In this document: piece by piece, positions 30,486-40,048 of the stretch | Position numbering within the stretch: position 1 is the first letter of the stretch | How the letters are laid out: every line of letters starts with the position of its first letter | NCBI GenBank assembly: GCA_023334545.1 | Contig: JAADVB010000061.1 | Span: forward strand, 1 to 64,000 | DNA length: 64,000 nt | Direction: 5' to 3' | Origin: Salisapilia sapeloensis | Lineage: Eukaryota > Oomycota > Peronosporomycetes > Peronosporales > Salisapiliaceae | Notes under the pieces: model-generated | Told to the model about the DNA's origin: nothing | The model's input: the letters and a program-made list of their open reading frames with translations, nothing else | Database searches by the model: none | Made by a program: the position numbers and the translations under genes

Positions 30486-31883
30486 TTATGTGTCTACTTG
30501 CTGGTCATCTCGATCTCCAGCTTCCAATCCGTCCAAGTTTCCAAGTTCGCCACCTTGGAAGTCAACATCTGCTCCGTCCATAGGACGAGCACCCATTGGA
30601 GCAATGTCTGCTGTGCCATAGCAAGCACAGTCTCCTTCACAAGCAAAGCATGCGACGAGGACGATGGACAGGAAGAAGAGGAAGAGGACCATGTCGGTGT
30701 AAAAGAAGACCATGCCTTGCATGTACTCGTCTGGAGATAGTCTCTCGTTCATGCAAAGAGCATCGTAGGAGAACCACATGACTAGCAACAACGTTCCACC
30801 GAGAGAAATGGCTAATTCGATCGTTGTCACTTGACCTTCTAAAGCTGTAAAGTAGATGATTAAAGCGACAATAGCTACAATCGTATAGGACGTCAGGAGG
30901 AGTGCTGGGTACGTAATAAGGTGCTTCGAAGACTGAAAAATTTCTAATGTCTCTTGGATCACACTATGCTCATCTTCTACGTGTTCATCTTCTGAACCTT
31001 GCATTTGGACAACTGCATTCGGCTCGATCTCATGATTTGATTTTTGCTCCTTTGTGGATTCTATAGGTTGTGATGGCTGGATCTTGGTTCTAGTGATCGT
31101 GCACAAGACCGTCGTGAGGCCCATGATACCTAAGAGGATGCAGGAAATGAATGCAGTTGCATTTGCATCGAAATACGCATCACAGCCGGCAAAAAAGACG
31201 CTTTGGAAGAGCGTGTAGATGACGAGTACGATGAAATTCCAAGGATAGCGATACTTTAAGAGGTAGAGTGCGAGGAGACCGGCAATCATGATGGCGAAAG
31301 CTCCGAACAAGTAACCCAGATCACCAGCAAACGTTGACTCAAACCACGATTCAAAAGGATCTACGGATCGAAAGACAGTCAAGAGAGCTACGACGGTGAA
31401 TAGTTGGAGTGTGAATAGCATGAACAACTTGCGTCGAAACCCTTGCTGGATTTCCACTGGCATATGGATGACTGCAAACGGGTCATCCAGAAGATTGGAT
31501 CCGGTTTGAAAGACAGAGAGCGAGATCACCGTCCGTGATTCCATCAAGTTGGACTCAAACTGTCGTTTGATAGTTTCAAAAAACTTTTGCTCCTTCTCAG
31601 TCGCTCCTGTCTCCTTTTGTTTCGTCTTCAAATGATTAAGTAGTATCGTTCCTCGACGATAATGTTGTCGTTGTTTCGGCGATTCATTCGTATTATTCAC
31701 ATCTTTTCGACTCAACAGCCTTGATATTCGATCTGTTAACGATGCAGACCTCGCTTCTTGCTCTTCCGTGATAACATTTACATTCTCTTCTTCCATCTCC
31801 CACGTAGCTCGAACCGGTGGTCGGACCTGATCTACATCGTCCGATTGCACATTCTGATCGCCTTTTTTCTCCATCTCCATCAT
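30486..31883 (-). CDS. TMBIM (Bax inhibitor-1/Lifeguard) family membrane protein
   Basis: 465 aa, single exon. An acidic/basic N-terminal extension of ~145 residues precedes seven hydrophobic segments that start at QQGFRRKLFMLFTLQLFTVVALL (TMBIM signature: FxRKVY..L..QL). The last ones include GGTLLLVMWFSYDALCM and MQGMVFFYTDMVLFLFFLSIVLV (family: Y..AL.LY.D..NLFL). A long hydrophilic insert (about residues 258-305) separates the central helices. Family members are ER/Golgi calcium-leak channels that restrain cell death. The extended N terminus and the acidic C-terminal tail with EGDCAC are unusual. Confidence 0.85.
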   Translation of the reverse strand: MMEMEKKGDQNVQSDDVDQVRPPVRATWEMEEENVNVITEEQEARSASLTDRISRLLSRKDVNNTNESPKQRQHYRRGTILLNHLKTKQKETGATEKEQKFFETIKRQFESNLMESRTVISLSVFQTGSNLLDDPFAVIHMPVEIQQGFRRKLFMLFTLQLFTVVALLTVFRSVDPFESWFESTFAGDLGYLFGAFAIMIAGLLALYLLKYRYPWNFIVLVIYTLFQSVFFAGCDAYFDANATAFISCILLGIMGLTTVLCTITRTKIQPSQPIESTKEQKSNHEIEPNAVVQMQGSEDEHVEDEHSVIQETLEIFQSSKHLITYPALLLTSYTIVAIVALIIYFTALEGQVTTIELAISLGGTLLLVMWFSYDALCMNERLSPDEYMQGMVFFYTDMVLFLFFLSIVLVACFACEGDCACYGTADIAPMGARPMDGADVDFQGGELGNLDGLEAGDRDDQQVDT

Positions 31884-32022
31884 CGTAAGTTTCTACAAAG
31901 CAATCTCTATCAATTCACGAGACTACTAGCAACCACAACATGGAAAACGGTCGACAGACAACCTATTAATAGTTTATACTTGAAATCTAGCTACTTTCTA
32001 CCTATAGGAGCTCGTAATCTGC

Positions 32023-32034
32023 GATTGGACGAAA
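32023..32034 (+). promoter_or_regulatory. GATTGGACGAAA element upstream of FYVE-GLTP
   Basis: Extended inverted CCAAT motif, about 60 bases before the start codon, in the 213-base promoter shared with the divergent TMBIM gene. Confidence 0.45.
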
Positions 32035-32096
32035 TACGACACCTCGCAGACACATCTGCGAAACTACGCTCATAGCATTTTCTCCTCCTTGTGCCC

Positions 32097-33836
32097 ATGG
32101 ACGATTCGAGTGATCAGGAGAAGGAGAAGGAGAACTTTTCTTCGAGTCGTCGACTAGGAAAGAAAGTCTTGCATGAGATTAAGAGCGTCGCGCGTATGAG
32201 TCCAGCGCATACACCGAGGGAAAGCCCGACCTCTCCACCAGATCTGAGTGCATCCAAAAGTCCGCTCGAACTGCCCCCGCAGGAAGACGTGTCGGACAGT
32301 GACGACGAGAATGAAGATTTACGTGAACAATTTAAAGCACAGCACCACAAGTTCCATACGGATGGGTCGTTAGACATTAAAGGTATGACGTCCCCTCCGA
32401 ACTCTGGTCCGAAACCCAAGACATGTGCCTTATGCCATCGATCCTTCACGGTCTTTCGAGCGAAACACACTTGCCAGCTCTGTCATCGTCGTGTCTGCGA
32501 CGACTGTAGCAAGAGTCGAGTGCGACTGTACATGCCTCGAGAACGCAAACGAGGATCGAGACTCTGTGATCCGTGTGCTAAAAGCATACACGCAACCGGC
32601 TCTCCTCGTGTCTCGGACTTGGCACCGACGGAGCAAGGGCAACTCGCGCGTCGAAAGTCTCTACCGAACACAGCAGACGCGTCACCTCCGCTACTACATC
32701 GTCGAAACAGTAGTGCCGACTTGACGCCTCGCACGAGTGAAGTAAAGGACGAGAATGGCGTCACGAGAGTACGTCGGTCGACGTCGGCGCCATTGCAACC
32801 GACGCTAAGCGTGACGTGGGAACGAAAGATAAACACATGGATGAACAAACTGAGTGCATCGGACATGAATGATCCGACGCATCTACGTAGTCGACATCGG
32901 CTGCCGTTTCTACTAGTCTGTGGCTGTATCCTACTCCGTCTTGCGATTGCTGATGCACCGATTATCGGCGAATCCTTCTGGCTTGTCGAAACGTTAGACT
33001 GGTTTCTATCTTTACGTCTCGTCGTGTCCTACCTCTTGGCACTCATCCTCTTTGATGAGTTCTTTACGCAGGAAGAGAGCCGACGACCTCGACGAAGGAA
33101 GAGCTCGGCTGTCCCGACTCGTACGTCACAAACGAATGGGGAACCGGAAGAAGAGATTCAAGTCGATACGGGAGAAGAAAAGATGGAGGAGAATCTCAGC
33201 TTTGAGAAACTCGTCTATCGACTTGCAGAGTGCGTCGAACGTCGGACGCCGCAAGGAGAATTGACCATGGGTGCATTCATGGAAGCTTGCAACCACACCT
33301 GTAGCTTTGTGCTTGTCTTTGGTCGAGCGACGTCGTTTGCTGCGAGTACCGTTGGCGGGTACATCGAGACTGTGCACAAGAATGTGGCGCAATGGCCCGA
33401 ACCAGAGACGGGAGCGTGGGATACCATGAGCTTGCGGTCGATCATCGAGCACGAAGTGGACGAACAGGTCGCAACAATCGGTGGCAAGAAGCAACCGTCC
33501 TGCTGTCGTTGTATCCTTCGTCTTCTCTGGTTCCTACAGTTTGTCCAAGCATGCATCAAGTACACAATGCTTGAGTCAGAGAGTGAGAACTGTGCTGCTG
33601 GTGCGACCAAAGCGTACGAAGAGACATTGGGGAAGAGACATCCGTGGATCATCCGCAAGGGTGTCGTCAGTGCATTTGGTACGATTCCCACTCGCTCGGA
33701 TTTGATACGGGAGATGCATGTGGATGAACTTCCGGACGGCTTCGACAGTGTCCGGTTGACGCAGGAAAGGATGGAGCGGATTGCGATTGAGGTGGAGAAG
33801 TTGATGCAGAAGCATGACCTGTTGGACATTAAATAG
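32097..33836 (+). CDS. FYVE-like zinc finger / two-TM / GLTP-domain fusion
   Basis: 579 aa, single exon, from the ATG at 32097. Residues 110-160 form an eight-Cys FYVE-type finger (C110, C113, C126, C129, C134, C137, C157, C160), but the PI3P-binding RHHC core reads RAKHTC. Two hydrophobic segments lie at about 266-283 and 296-320. From about 364 to the end is a glycolipid-transfer (GLTP) domain, recognised by LLWFLQF and RHPWIIRKGVVSAFGTIPTR. The D..N..K headgroup triad expected near GRATSFAASTVGG appears absent, so the lipid ligand may differ. An endosomal membrane-tethered lipid transfer or sensing protein is inferred. Confidence 0.85.
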   Translation: MDDSSDQEKEKENFSSSRRLGKKVLHEIKSVARMSPAHTPRESPTSPPDLSASKSPLELPPQEDVSDSDDENEDLREQFKAQHHKFHTDGSLDIKGMTSPPNSGPKPKTCALCHRSFTVFRAKHTCQLCHRRVCDDCSKSRVRLYMPRERKRGSRLCDPCAKSIHATGSPRVSDLAPTEQGQLARRKSLPNTADASPPLLHRRNSSADLTPRTSEVKDENGVTRVRRSTSAPLQPTLSVTWERKINTWMNKLSASDMNDPTHLRSRHRLPFLLVCGCILLRLAIADAPIIGESFWLVETLDWFLSLRLVVSYLLALILFDEFFTQEESRRPRRRKSSAVPTRTSQTNGEPEEEIQVDTGEEKMEENLSFEKLVYRLAECVERRTPQGELTMGAFMEACNHTCSFVLVFGRATSFAASTVGGYIETVHKNVAQWPEPETGAWDTMSLRSIIEHEVDEQVATIGGKKQPSCCRCILRLLWFLQFVQACIKYTMLESESENCAAGATKAYEETLGKRHPWIIRKGVVSAFGTIPTRSDLIREMHVDELPDGFDSVRLTQERMERIAIEVEKLMQKHDLLDIK

Positions 33837-33985
33837 ACGTTGAATTACTTTCAGTGAACTGACAAGATACGAATCATTCCTTGCAGGCAATGGTCTTTGT
33901 TTGTCGATTTGTTTCTTAATAATATCACATGCAAAAGAGAATCCGTCCTTACGCTTGGGGGAACTCTTGCTTTTGGCCAATGGAT

Positions 33986-34495
33986 TTAAGCAGACGAAGA
34001 AGCCTTCTTCGTTTCCTCCGCAGCTTCGTTCGTCAAACTCTTCGACTGATAGTCCTTGATCGCAGCCTTAATCGCGTCCTCGGCGAGCATCGAGCAGTGG
34101 AGCTTGACAGGCGGCAGCTTCAAGTGGCTGGCAATATCCGTGTTCTTAATCTTGAGCGAATCGTCAACAGTCTTGCCCTTGAGCCACTCGGTCACAACAG
34201 ACGAGGACGCAATGGCCGATCCGCAGCCAAACGTCTTGAATTTGGAGTTGACGATGCGGCCCTCGTCGTCCACTTCGATCTGGAGCTTCATGACGTCACC
34301 GCAAGCAGGCGCGCCGACGAGTCCCGTGCCGACGTTCTTGGCATTCTTGTCGAGCGACCCGACGTTGCGCGGGTTCTCGTAGTGGTCAATCACATTGTCA
34401 TGGTACAGACGCGTGGTGCCGGCGTTCATTGGGGCAGATGCAACCGCCGGACGGGATGCCGTGAGAGAACGTTTGAAAGCAGCGCGCGCGAGCAT
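33986..34495 (-). CDS. ISCU: Iron-sulfur cluster scaffold ISCU
   Basis: 169 aa, single exon. A mitochondrial presequence (MLARAAFKRSLTASRPAVAS) precedes the conserved core: YENPRNVGSLD, three cluster-binding Cys (APACGD, FGCGSA, LHCSML) and the chaperone-recognition motif LPPVK. The C terminus is a charged Ala/Ser/Lys tail. It builds [2Fe-2S] clusters in the matrix with NFS1, ISD11 and frataxin and hands them on through HSC20 and mitochondrial Hsp70. Ferrochelatase, a likely cluster user, is encoded 4 kb away. Confidence 0.97.
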   Translation of the reverse strand: MLARAAFKRSLTASRPAVASAPMNAGTTRLYHDNVIDHYENPRNVGSLDKNAKNVGTGLVGAPACGDVMKLQIEVDDEGRIVNSKFKTFGCGSAIASSSVVTEWLKGKTVDDSLKIKNTDIASHLKLPPVKLHCSMLAEDAIKAAIKDYQSKSLTNEAAEETKKASSSA

Positions 34496-36048
34496 GGTTG
34501 AGAATTGAAGTTTTCCGGTAGTCTTGGGATGCGCGGAGAAAATCTAAAAGTGAGCAAAAAGCAACGGAGCAAATAGCTCCAGGTCGGACAGCTACAGTTT
34601 ACTACTAAACCTTTTAATAAGATAATTTTGTGACTGCGTTTACTGATATTGAGAAAGTAATATAGAAAAATGTAGTTGGTAGCTTCTTCTAAAGAGGTTA
34701 TAAGGTGATAGAGTTGGGAGAAGACGCGTGTGCCCAGCCAATCAAATGCTTGTTAAACAACATTTTTTTCTCGTTTTCTTTCCGTTCCCCTTGGAATTTG
34801 CGCAATGAAGTGGCTAGTAGATGGCTTTTTATTGGAAAATGAGCAGGATGATTGCGCCAAATGACTAGTTTAATGGCATAAGAGGAGGATGCGTCGGAGA
34901 CGTCGGACACGTGCCGGCGATCTGCACTTGACCAATCCCGTCATGTCAGCTGACTAAATTCCGGCGGTCCATGCAAATGTTTGGACGTAACGATGTTTTT
35001 ACGTAGACAAGTACCAGAGTATACCTCTGCCTAGTTATATGTAGGAGTGGAATATATGGAATTGGGAAGAAATGCATTGCTTAACACGCGCCTCGTGCGT
35101 TTACCGTACTGCGTGACGTCCAGTGAGATAAACATATTGAAGTAGCCATAAAGCATTTCATTCGAAACTGTCAAGAAAAAGTCGAATGTGTCATGTCTGA
35201 ATGGAAAGGTTGTACTGTGCCTAGCATCTTGTGGATGATAGGTATGGTGGTAGGCTAACATGGTCCTTGCATTGCCTTTGCTATTGCTTATGTTAAACAT
35301 GCTTTGCTACAAATTTGAAATCGTACTGTGTATTCCTTCAAGACGACTTTGGATGAACACAACTGCATCAGGATCAAATCGCACATTTCAATACTGCAGT
35401 CTCAGAGTCAGTCACTAGGACGACTTAGATCATATCTAATTCTCTTACCACTTCAGCACAGGACGGCATAACGGGACTACTTTCCAATCTTTCGTGTGGA
35501 GATGTATCTCAATTACATAATGGAGATGCTTTAAATGAGGTAGGATATGAATACTGGAAGCTTGATCTGCTATCTCTGAATCTACATCTACAAAGGAAGC
35601 AATGCTCTACGATCAACTTGCATATCATCTACACCGAAAGCGACAGCAAATACATGTTACCAGACATCTCATTCTTGACTCTTGTCTTCCTAGCATACAA
35701 ATCATTCACTGCTCCAACAAAACACTACATGCACACTCGATCCATTGCTTTTATATCCAAACTCCATTTCGTTCCTGTCTAGCGTGAACAACGCAGCATA
35801 CCGCTGGTACGCTGTACACGCCACCAAAGCACTGCAGTAGATGAATATAGCACTACCGACACAAAAGCTAGACAATATTCTCGAGGGAACACAAGACGAA
35901 TATTAATACTCCAGTCCTCAAACTTATCGTCTAGCATCAAGTGCGACGTATTCATGTCATTTCGCTGTTCGAATACAACGGCGCCATCTTCGTATCTGCG
36001 ACTCACATACAAATTCCAAGTCAAACTCGACTCGGACACTTCACGAAA
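34496..36048. other. 1.5-kb gene-free, AT-rich region
   Basis: Only short unconvincing ORFs occur (35300-35031 minus, 36039-35779 minus, 35602-35787 plus), and none could be extended by splicing into a recognisable protein. The ends hold the ISCU and TRAPPC5 upstream regions. No repeat or RNA gene was recognised. Confidence 0.5.
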
Positions 36049-36807
36049 ATGGACATTTCACGGAGTATGAGCTCGCCGATGGCCTCCTTGCACTCGCTAG
36101 ACCGACCTCTACGTCGAGAGAGAGACCCGGTATCCTCTTCCCAGCCATTTTACCCACCCATCAGTAATAACCGCATCCAACACTGCAGGTGAGCCTCAGT
36201 GCTTTCTCCTTCCTCTTCTCCGAAATGGTCCAATACATCCAAGGTCGCGTCCAGAACATCTCCGATCTAGAAACTCGGTACGCCTCATACTCGGACGTCT
36301 ACTAGAGTATATGCCAATGTAGTGTAGACTCGACGAAACAGGCTTTGACGTCGGCGTTCGTGTCATTGAGCTGCTCAATTATCGTGAAAAGTCTAATCGA
36401 GACACTCGTCTCTTGGGCATGCTACAAGTACATTTCATCCGTCTCTCTCATCTCTACCTTTTCTTATCAAACCTACATAGTTCATCACGTCCACAGTCTG
36501 GAAAAACCTGTTTGGCAAAGTCGCTGATTCCCTCGAACGCAGTACCGAGAACGAAGACGAGTACATGATCCACGAGTCCGAGCCGATCACGAATACCTTT
36601 GTCTCAGTCCCGACAGACCTCGGGGAACTCGATTGTGCAGCGTACATCGCCGGTATCCTCCGAGGCATCCTCTCTAGCAGTGGCTTCTCAGCCCACGTCA
36701 CGGCACATGCCGTCGACAGTGCACAGCCAGGAGGCTTACGAGAGAAGACGGTGTTCCTCATCAAGTTTAGTGACGATGTCTTGCGTCGAGAGAAAGTGTT
36801 AACCTAG
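36049..36807 (+). CDS. TRAPPC5: TRAPP complex subunit 5 (Trs31)
   Basis: 198 aa from four exons: 36049-36129, 36189-36277, 36328-36427 and 36481-36807. The introns are 59, 50 and 53 nt and every join is in frame. Joined landmarks are VSLSAFSFLFSEMVQYIQGRV, GVRVIELLNYREK, TRLLGMLQFITSTVWKNLFGK and GELDCAAYIAGILRG, which follow TRAPPC5 throughout. It is a bet3-fold subunit of the TRAPP tether and Rab1/Ypt1 exchange complex in ER-Golgi and Golgi traffic. The N-terminal 27 residues are a Ser/Arg-rich extension. Confidence 0.94.
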
Positions 36808-36861
36808 CAACTTGGTCTAAAAGACTCGAAAGCAACGTTTGTTCGTGTTTAAATATCGAGT

Positions 36862-38292
36862 CTACTCCATGATCGTGTCTTGCGTTGATGGTGTCTGCCA
36901 CGTCCCATAGTCCGGACGTTCGGCGGCGGCATATTCATCTCGAATACTCTCGACAACTTCTCTCGAATCATCAAATTCATCTAAACTATTCGCAAACATC
37001 GGCATCTTGCGATAATTATCAATGAACGCATTATTCTTTTTCAACCGATCGTACTGTAATAACGATTTCTTAAACAGCTACAAGTAGATGAGTACTTTTG
37101 CGTTCGACATAGGATAATATGAAAGAAGAGGACGTACTTGAGCGATACTCGTGTGATTCGCGAGCATTAAGCCACTGACTTTATGTGCCGATTCGACGTA
37201 CGGAGACTTTTTACTCAACGCGACTTGGATGGATGCTGGTCCCCACGGAATGAAAGTCGCGAGCTTACGCTCACGAATGCGCTGGAGAGACTTGTGGACT
37301 TGCGTCGGATCCACGTCGCCCTGGATGACGTTTAGAATCGACATGTAACACCCGGTCTTGGTGCTCGCGGACACCATAATGTTCTTTGGCTGTAGTAAGC
37401 GACGCATTACATCTAAGACAGACGTCTTGCGGACGACTTGAGACGTCTGAGTCTCGACTGTCAATGGCGTGTATCCTGTCATGAGGAAATGGGCGCGTGG
37501 CGTCGGAATAAGCGATGCCACTAGACCCACGAGATCGTTATTCATGTATCCTGGATATCTCAAAGTCGTTGTGGATGCTGCCATGACAGTAGAGACGAGA
37601 GAATTAAGCTGCGAGACGGTTGGGTTGGATAGACGCAGTCGATCGACTGCGATGCGGTTCAGAGCAGTGTTATCTAGGACGACGACGCAGTCTGTGTTTT
37701 GAACTAAACGCTTTAACGTCAAGACAGAGTTGTATGGCTGGACGACCACGTCGCTCTGCATACTGCCTTGATTCGGAAAGACAGAGTATGTTTGTATAAG
37801 CTTTTTCGGAAAATGATCGTTTAACTGTTCTAAGAGATATGAGCCCATGCCGGAGCCTGTGCCTCCAGCGATGGAATGGCAGAGGACGAAGCCTTCGAGA
37901 CTGTCGGATCCATCAGCCTCTCGATCGATCATGTCCATTAACGTATCATGCTGCCTCTCGGCCTGGTCATACCCGGATGCCCAGTTATTTCCAGCTCCAC
38001 CACCTTCTTGAGAGACGAAGAAGTTTTCTGGATTGTACAGATTCTTATATCCAGATGACTGGATCGAATTGATGACACGAGGCTCGAGGTCCATGAGCAA
38101 TGCTCTTGGAATATAATGCTCATCATCTGCTTGGTAGAAAAACACATCCTTTCGGTCCTGTCCTGGGACCGCATGCTCTTCCAACTTACCTTCTGGTGAG
38201 ATGCCATGCTCCGTACATAGCTGCTTCCAAAACTCCATGCCTACTTGGTTGCCACATTGGCCAGCTTGCAGCGTAATAATCTCTCGAGGCAT
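36862..38292 (-). CDS. TUBG1: Gamma-tubulin
   Basis: 456 aa from two exons, 38292-37138 and 37077-36862, with a 60-nt intron. The start [16 protein letters not shown] matches the universal gamma-tubulin N terminus; 19 further upstream codons are open but not conserved. The GTP-binding GGTGSGMGS motif is intact. The splice joins HTSIAQ to [18 protein letters not shown], and the protein ends [22 protein letters not shown] as in the family. It nucleates microtubules at centrosomes or basal bodies. Confidence 0.97.
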
Positions 38293-38414
38293 CCTACCGT
38301 CTATCAATCGACTTTTCATGCATTTTGGTCGTTCATTCCTTCTTTTCATTGGTTTAAACTAGTTCTCTTAAGCGTAGTTAACTGGTAGAAATAAGTATGT
38401 CTGGAACTGATGTT

Positions 38415-38426
38415 GATTGGATAAAA
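38415..38426 (+). promoter_or_regulatory. GATTGGATAAAA element upstream of ferrochelatase
   Basis: Extended inverted CCAAT motif about 100 bases before the ferrochelatase start, in the 235-base promoter shared with divergent gamma-tubulin. Confidence 0.45.
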
Positions 38427-38527
38427 TGAACACCTCCAATATCTGATATCGAATAGGATGCGTCGGAGATCGTCGGAAAATTCGAAGATCGAGCAATCGG
38501 CACAGCAGAAAGCATCCAGTAGTCAGC

Positions 38528-39913
38528 ATGAGCTCCTTAAAGAAGAGTGGACCGACGGCCATTGCCATGATGAACATGGGTGGGCCGTCGACGTTGCCAG
38601 AAGTCCAGCAGTTCCTTACGAACTTGTTCCAGGACCCTGAGATCATTCCCATGGGCAAATTCCAAGAACCATTGGGTGCGTATGTGGCCAAGCGTCGATC
38701 ACCGAAAGTGGCCGACCAATATGCTCAAATTGGTGGCGGATCACCGATTCTAAAGTGGACGAATATCCAGGGTGAAGAAATGTGCAAACGCTTGGATAAA
38801 CTCCGTCCAGAGGTATGTCGAGATTGCATCCGTGTGATGATGTAAACTCATACAAAATGATAAATTATTAGAGTGCACCGCATAAACACTATGTCTTCTT
38901 CCGCTACGCCAACCCATTGACAGAAGTCTCTCTTCAGAAGATGAAGGAAGATGGTGTCCAACGTGCCGTCGCGTTCTCCCAAGTACACTTCATCCATCTG
39001 ACATACATTCATGATTTAACGACCATCACTCCTAGTATCCGCAATGGTCCTGCACGACAACCGGATCGAGTATGAACCAGCTATGGCGTGAATTGGATAG
39101 ACTCGACATGACGGACAACTTCAAGTGGTCACTCATCGACCGATGGAACACCCACCCTGGCTACGTCTCGGCCGTGGCAAATCGTGTTAAAATGGGACTA
39201 GAGCAGTTTGCGCCGGAAGATCGGGATAAAGTTGTCATCATGTTCTCCGCCCACTCTGTCCCGATGAAAGTCGTGAACAAAGGAGATCCGTACACCAAGG
39301 AAATCGCCTCGACCGTCGAGCGTGTCATGGAGCAACTTTCAGGCAACAATGCCCACATCCTGTCGTGGCAGTCCAAGGGTATGTCCTCTGCAATTAGATT
39401 TCGTACGAGATAGATATTCATACTCTCTTCTAGTTGGCTTCTTGCCATGGATGGGACCTAGCACGAGTGACACGATCAAGGGACTTGCTGAACGCGGTCA
39501 CAAGTACTTGTTTCCTGTATTCAACAACCTTCCTATAAGCTTCTAACGCACTCGTAGACACGTCATGGCTGTCCCCATCGCCTTTACTTCGGACCACATT
39601 GAAACACTGTTTGAAATCGACATCGAATACGCGGAAGAAGCCCAGGAAGCCGGCATCACGGTAACTCTCTTCCATCATATACTCCAGGAACCTCCTCCTA
39701 ATATGTTACCATATACAGCACTTTAAGCGTAGTCCGTCGTTAAATGACGAGCCACTACTCTTTGATGCGATGGCAGACGTCGTGAAAGACCATTTGGACA
39801 ATGACCGGCTGCACTCGCCGCAGTACCCTCTCAAGTGTCCTCACTGCACGAACCCCATGTGCCGTAGCATCAAGAACCCCATCAAGCCATACAAGTCTCC
39901 TTTCCAGTCCTAA
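38528..39913 (+). CDS. FECH: Ferrochelatase with [2Fe-2S] cysteine set
   Basis: 368 aa from six exons: 38528-38812, 38872-38982, 39036-39378, 39434-39503, 39558-39660 and 39719-39913. It inserts iron into protoporphyrin IX. Landmarks are [33 protein letters not shown] (catalytic His), and [17 protein letters not shown] rebuilt over intron 4. The C terminus has C-x2-C-x4-C ([12 protein letters not shown]). With the Cys in YPQWSC, this reproduces the four [2Fe-2S] ligands of animal ferrochelatase. There is no strong presequence, although mitochondrial targeting is usual. Confidence 0.96.
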
Positions 39914-40048
39914 GCTCGTCCTGTCTTGACGTGAGAATACACGATCTTGTGTCTCGAATCTTCTTTTGTTTTCTTTCGTACTCTTCATTTCCTTCCCTTT
40001 GATGCTAATTATAGCCTTCCTCTACTTGTATTGCTGCGTTCTATCGAT

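Noticed and set aside
33929-34501. 190-codon + strand ORF
   Set aside because: Antisense shadow of ISCU; low-complexity Arg/Leu-rich product.
37078-37137. Gamma-tubulin reading through into [12 protein letters not shown]...
   Set aside because: This is intron read-through. The spliced exon restores the conserved gamma-tubulin C terminus.
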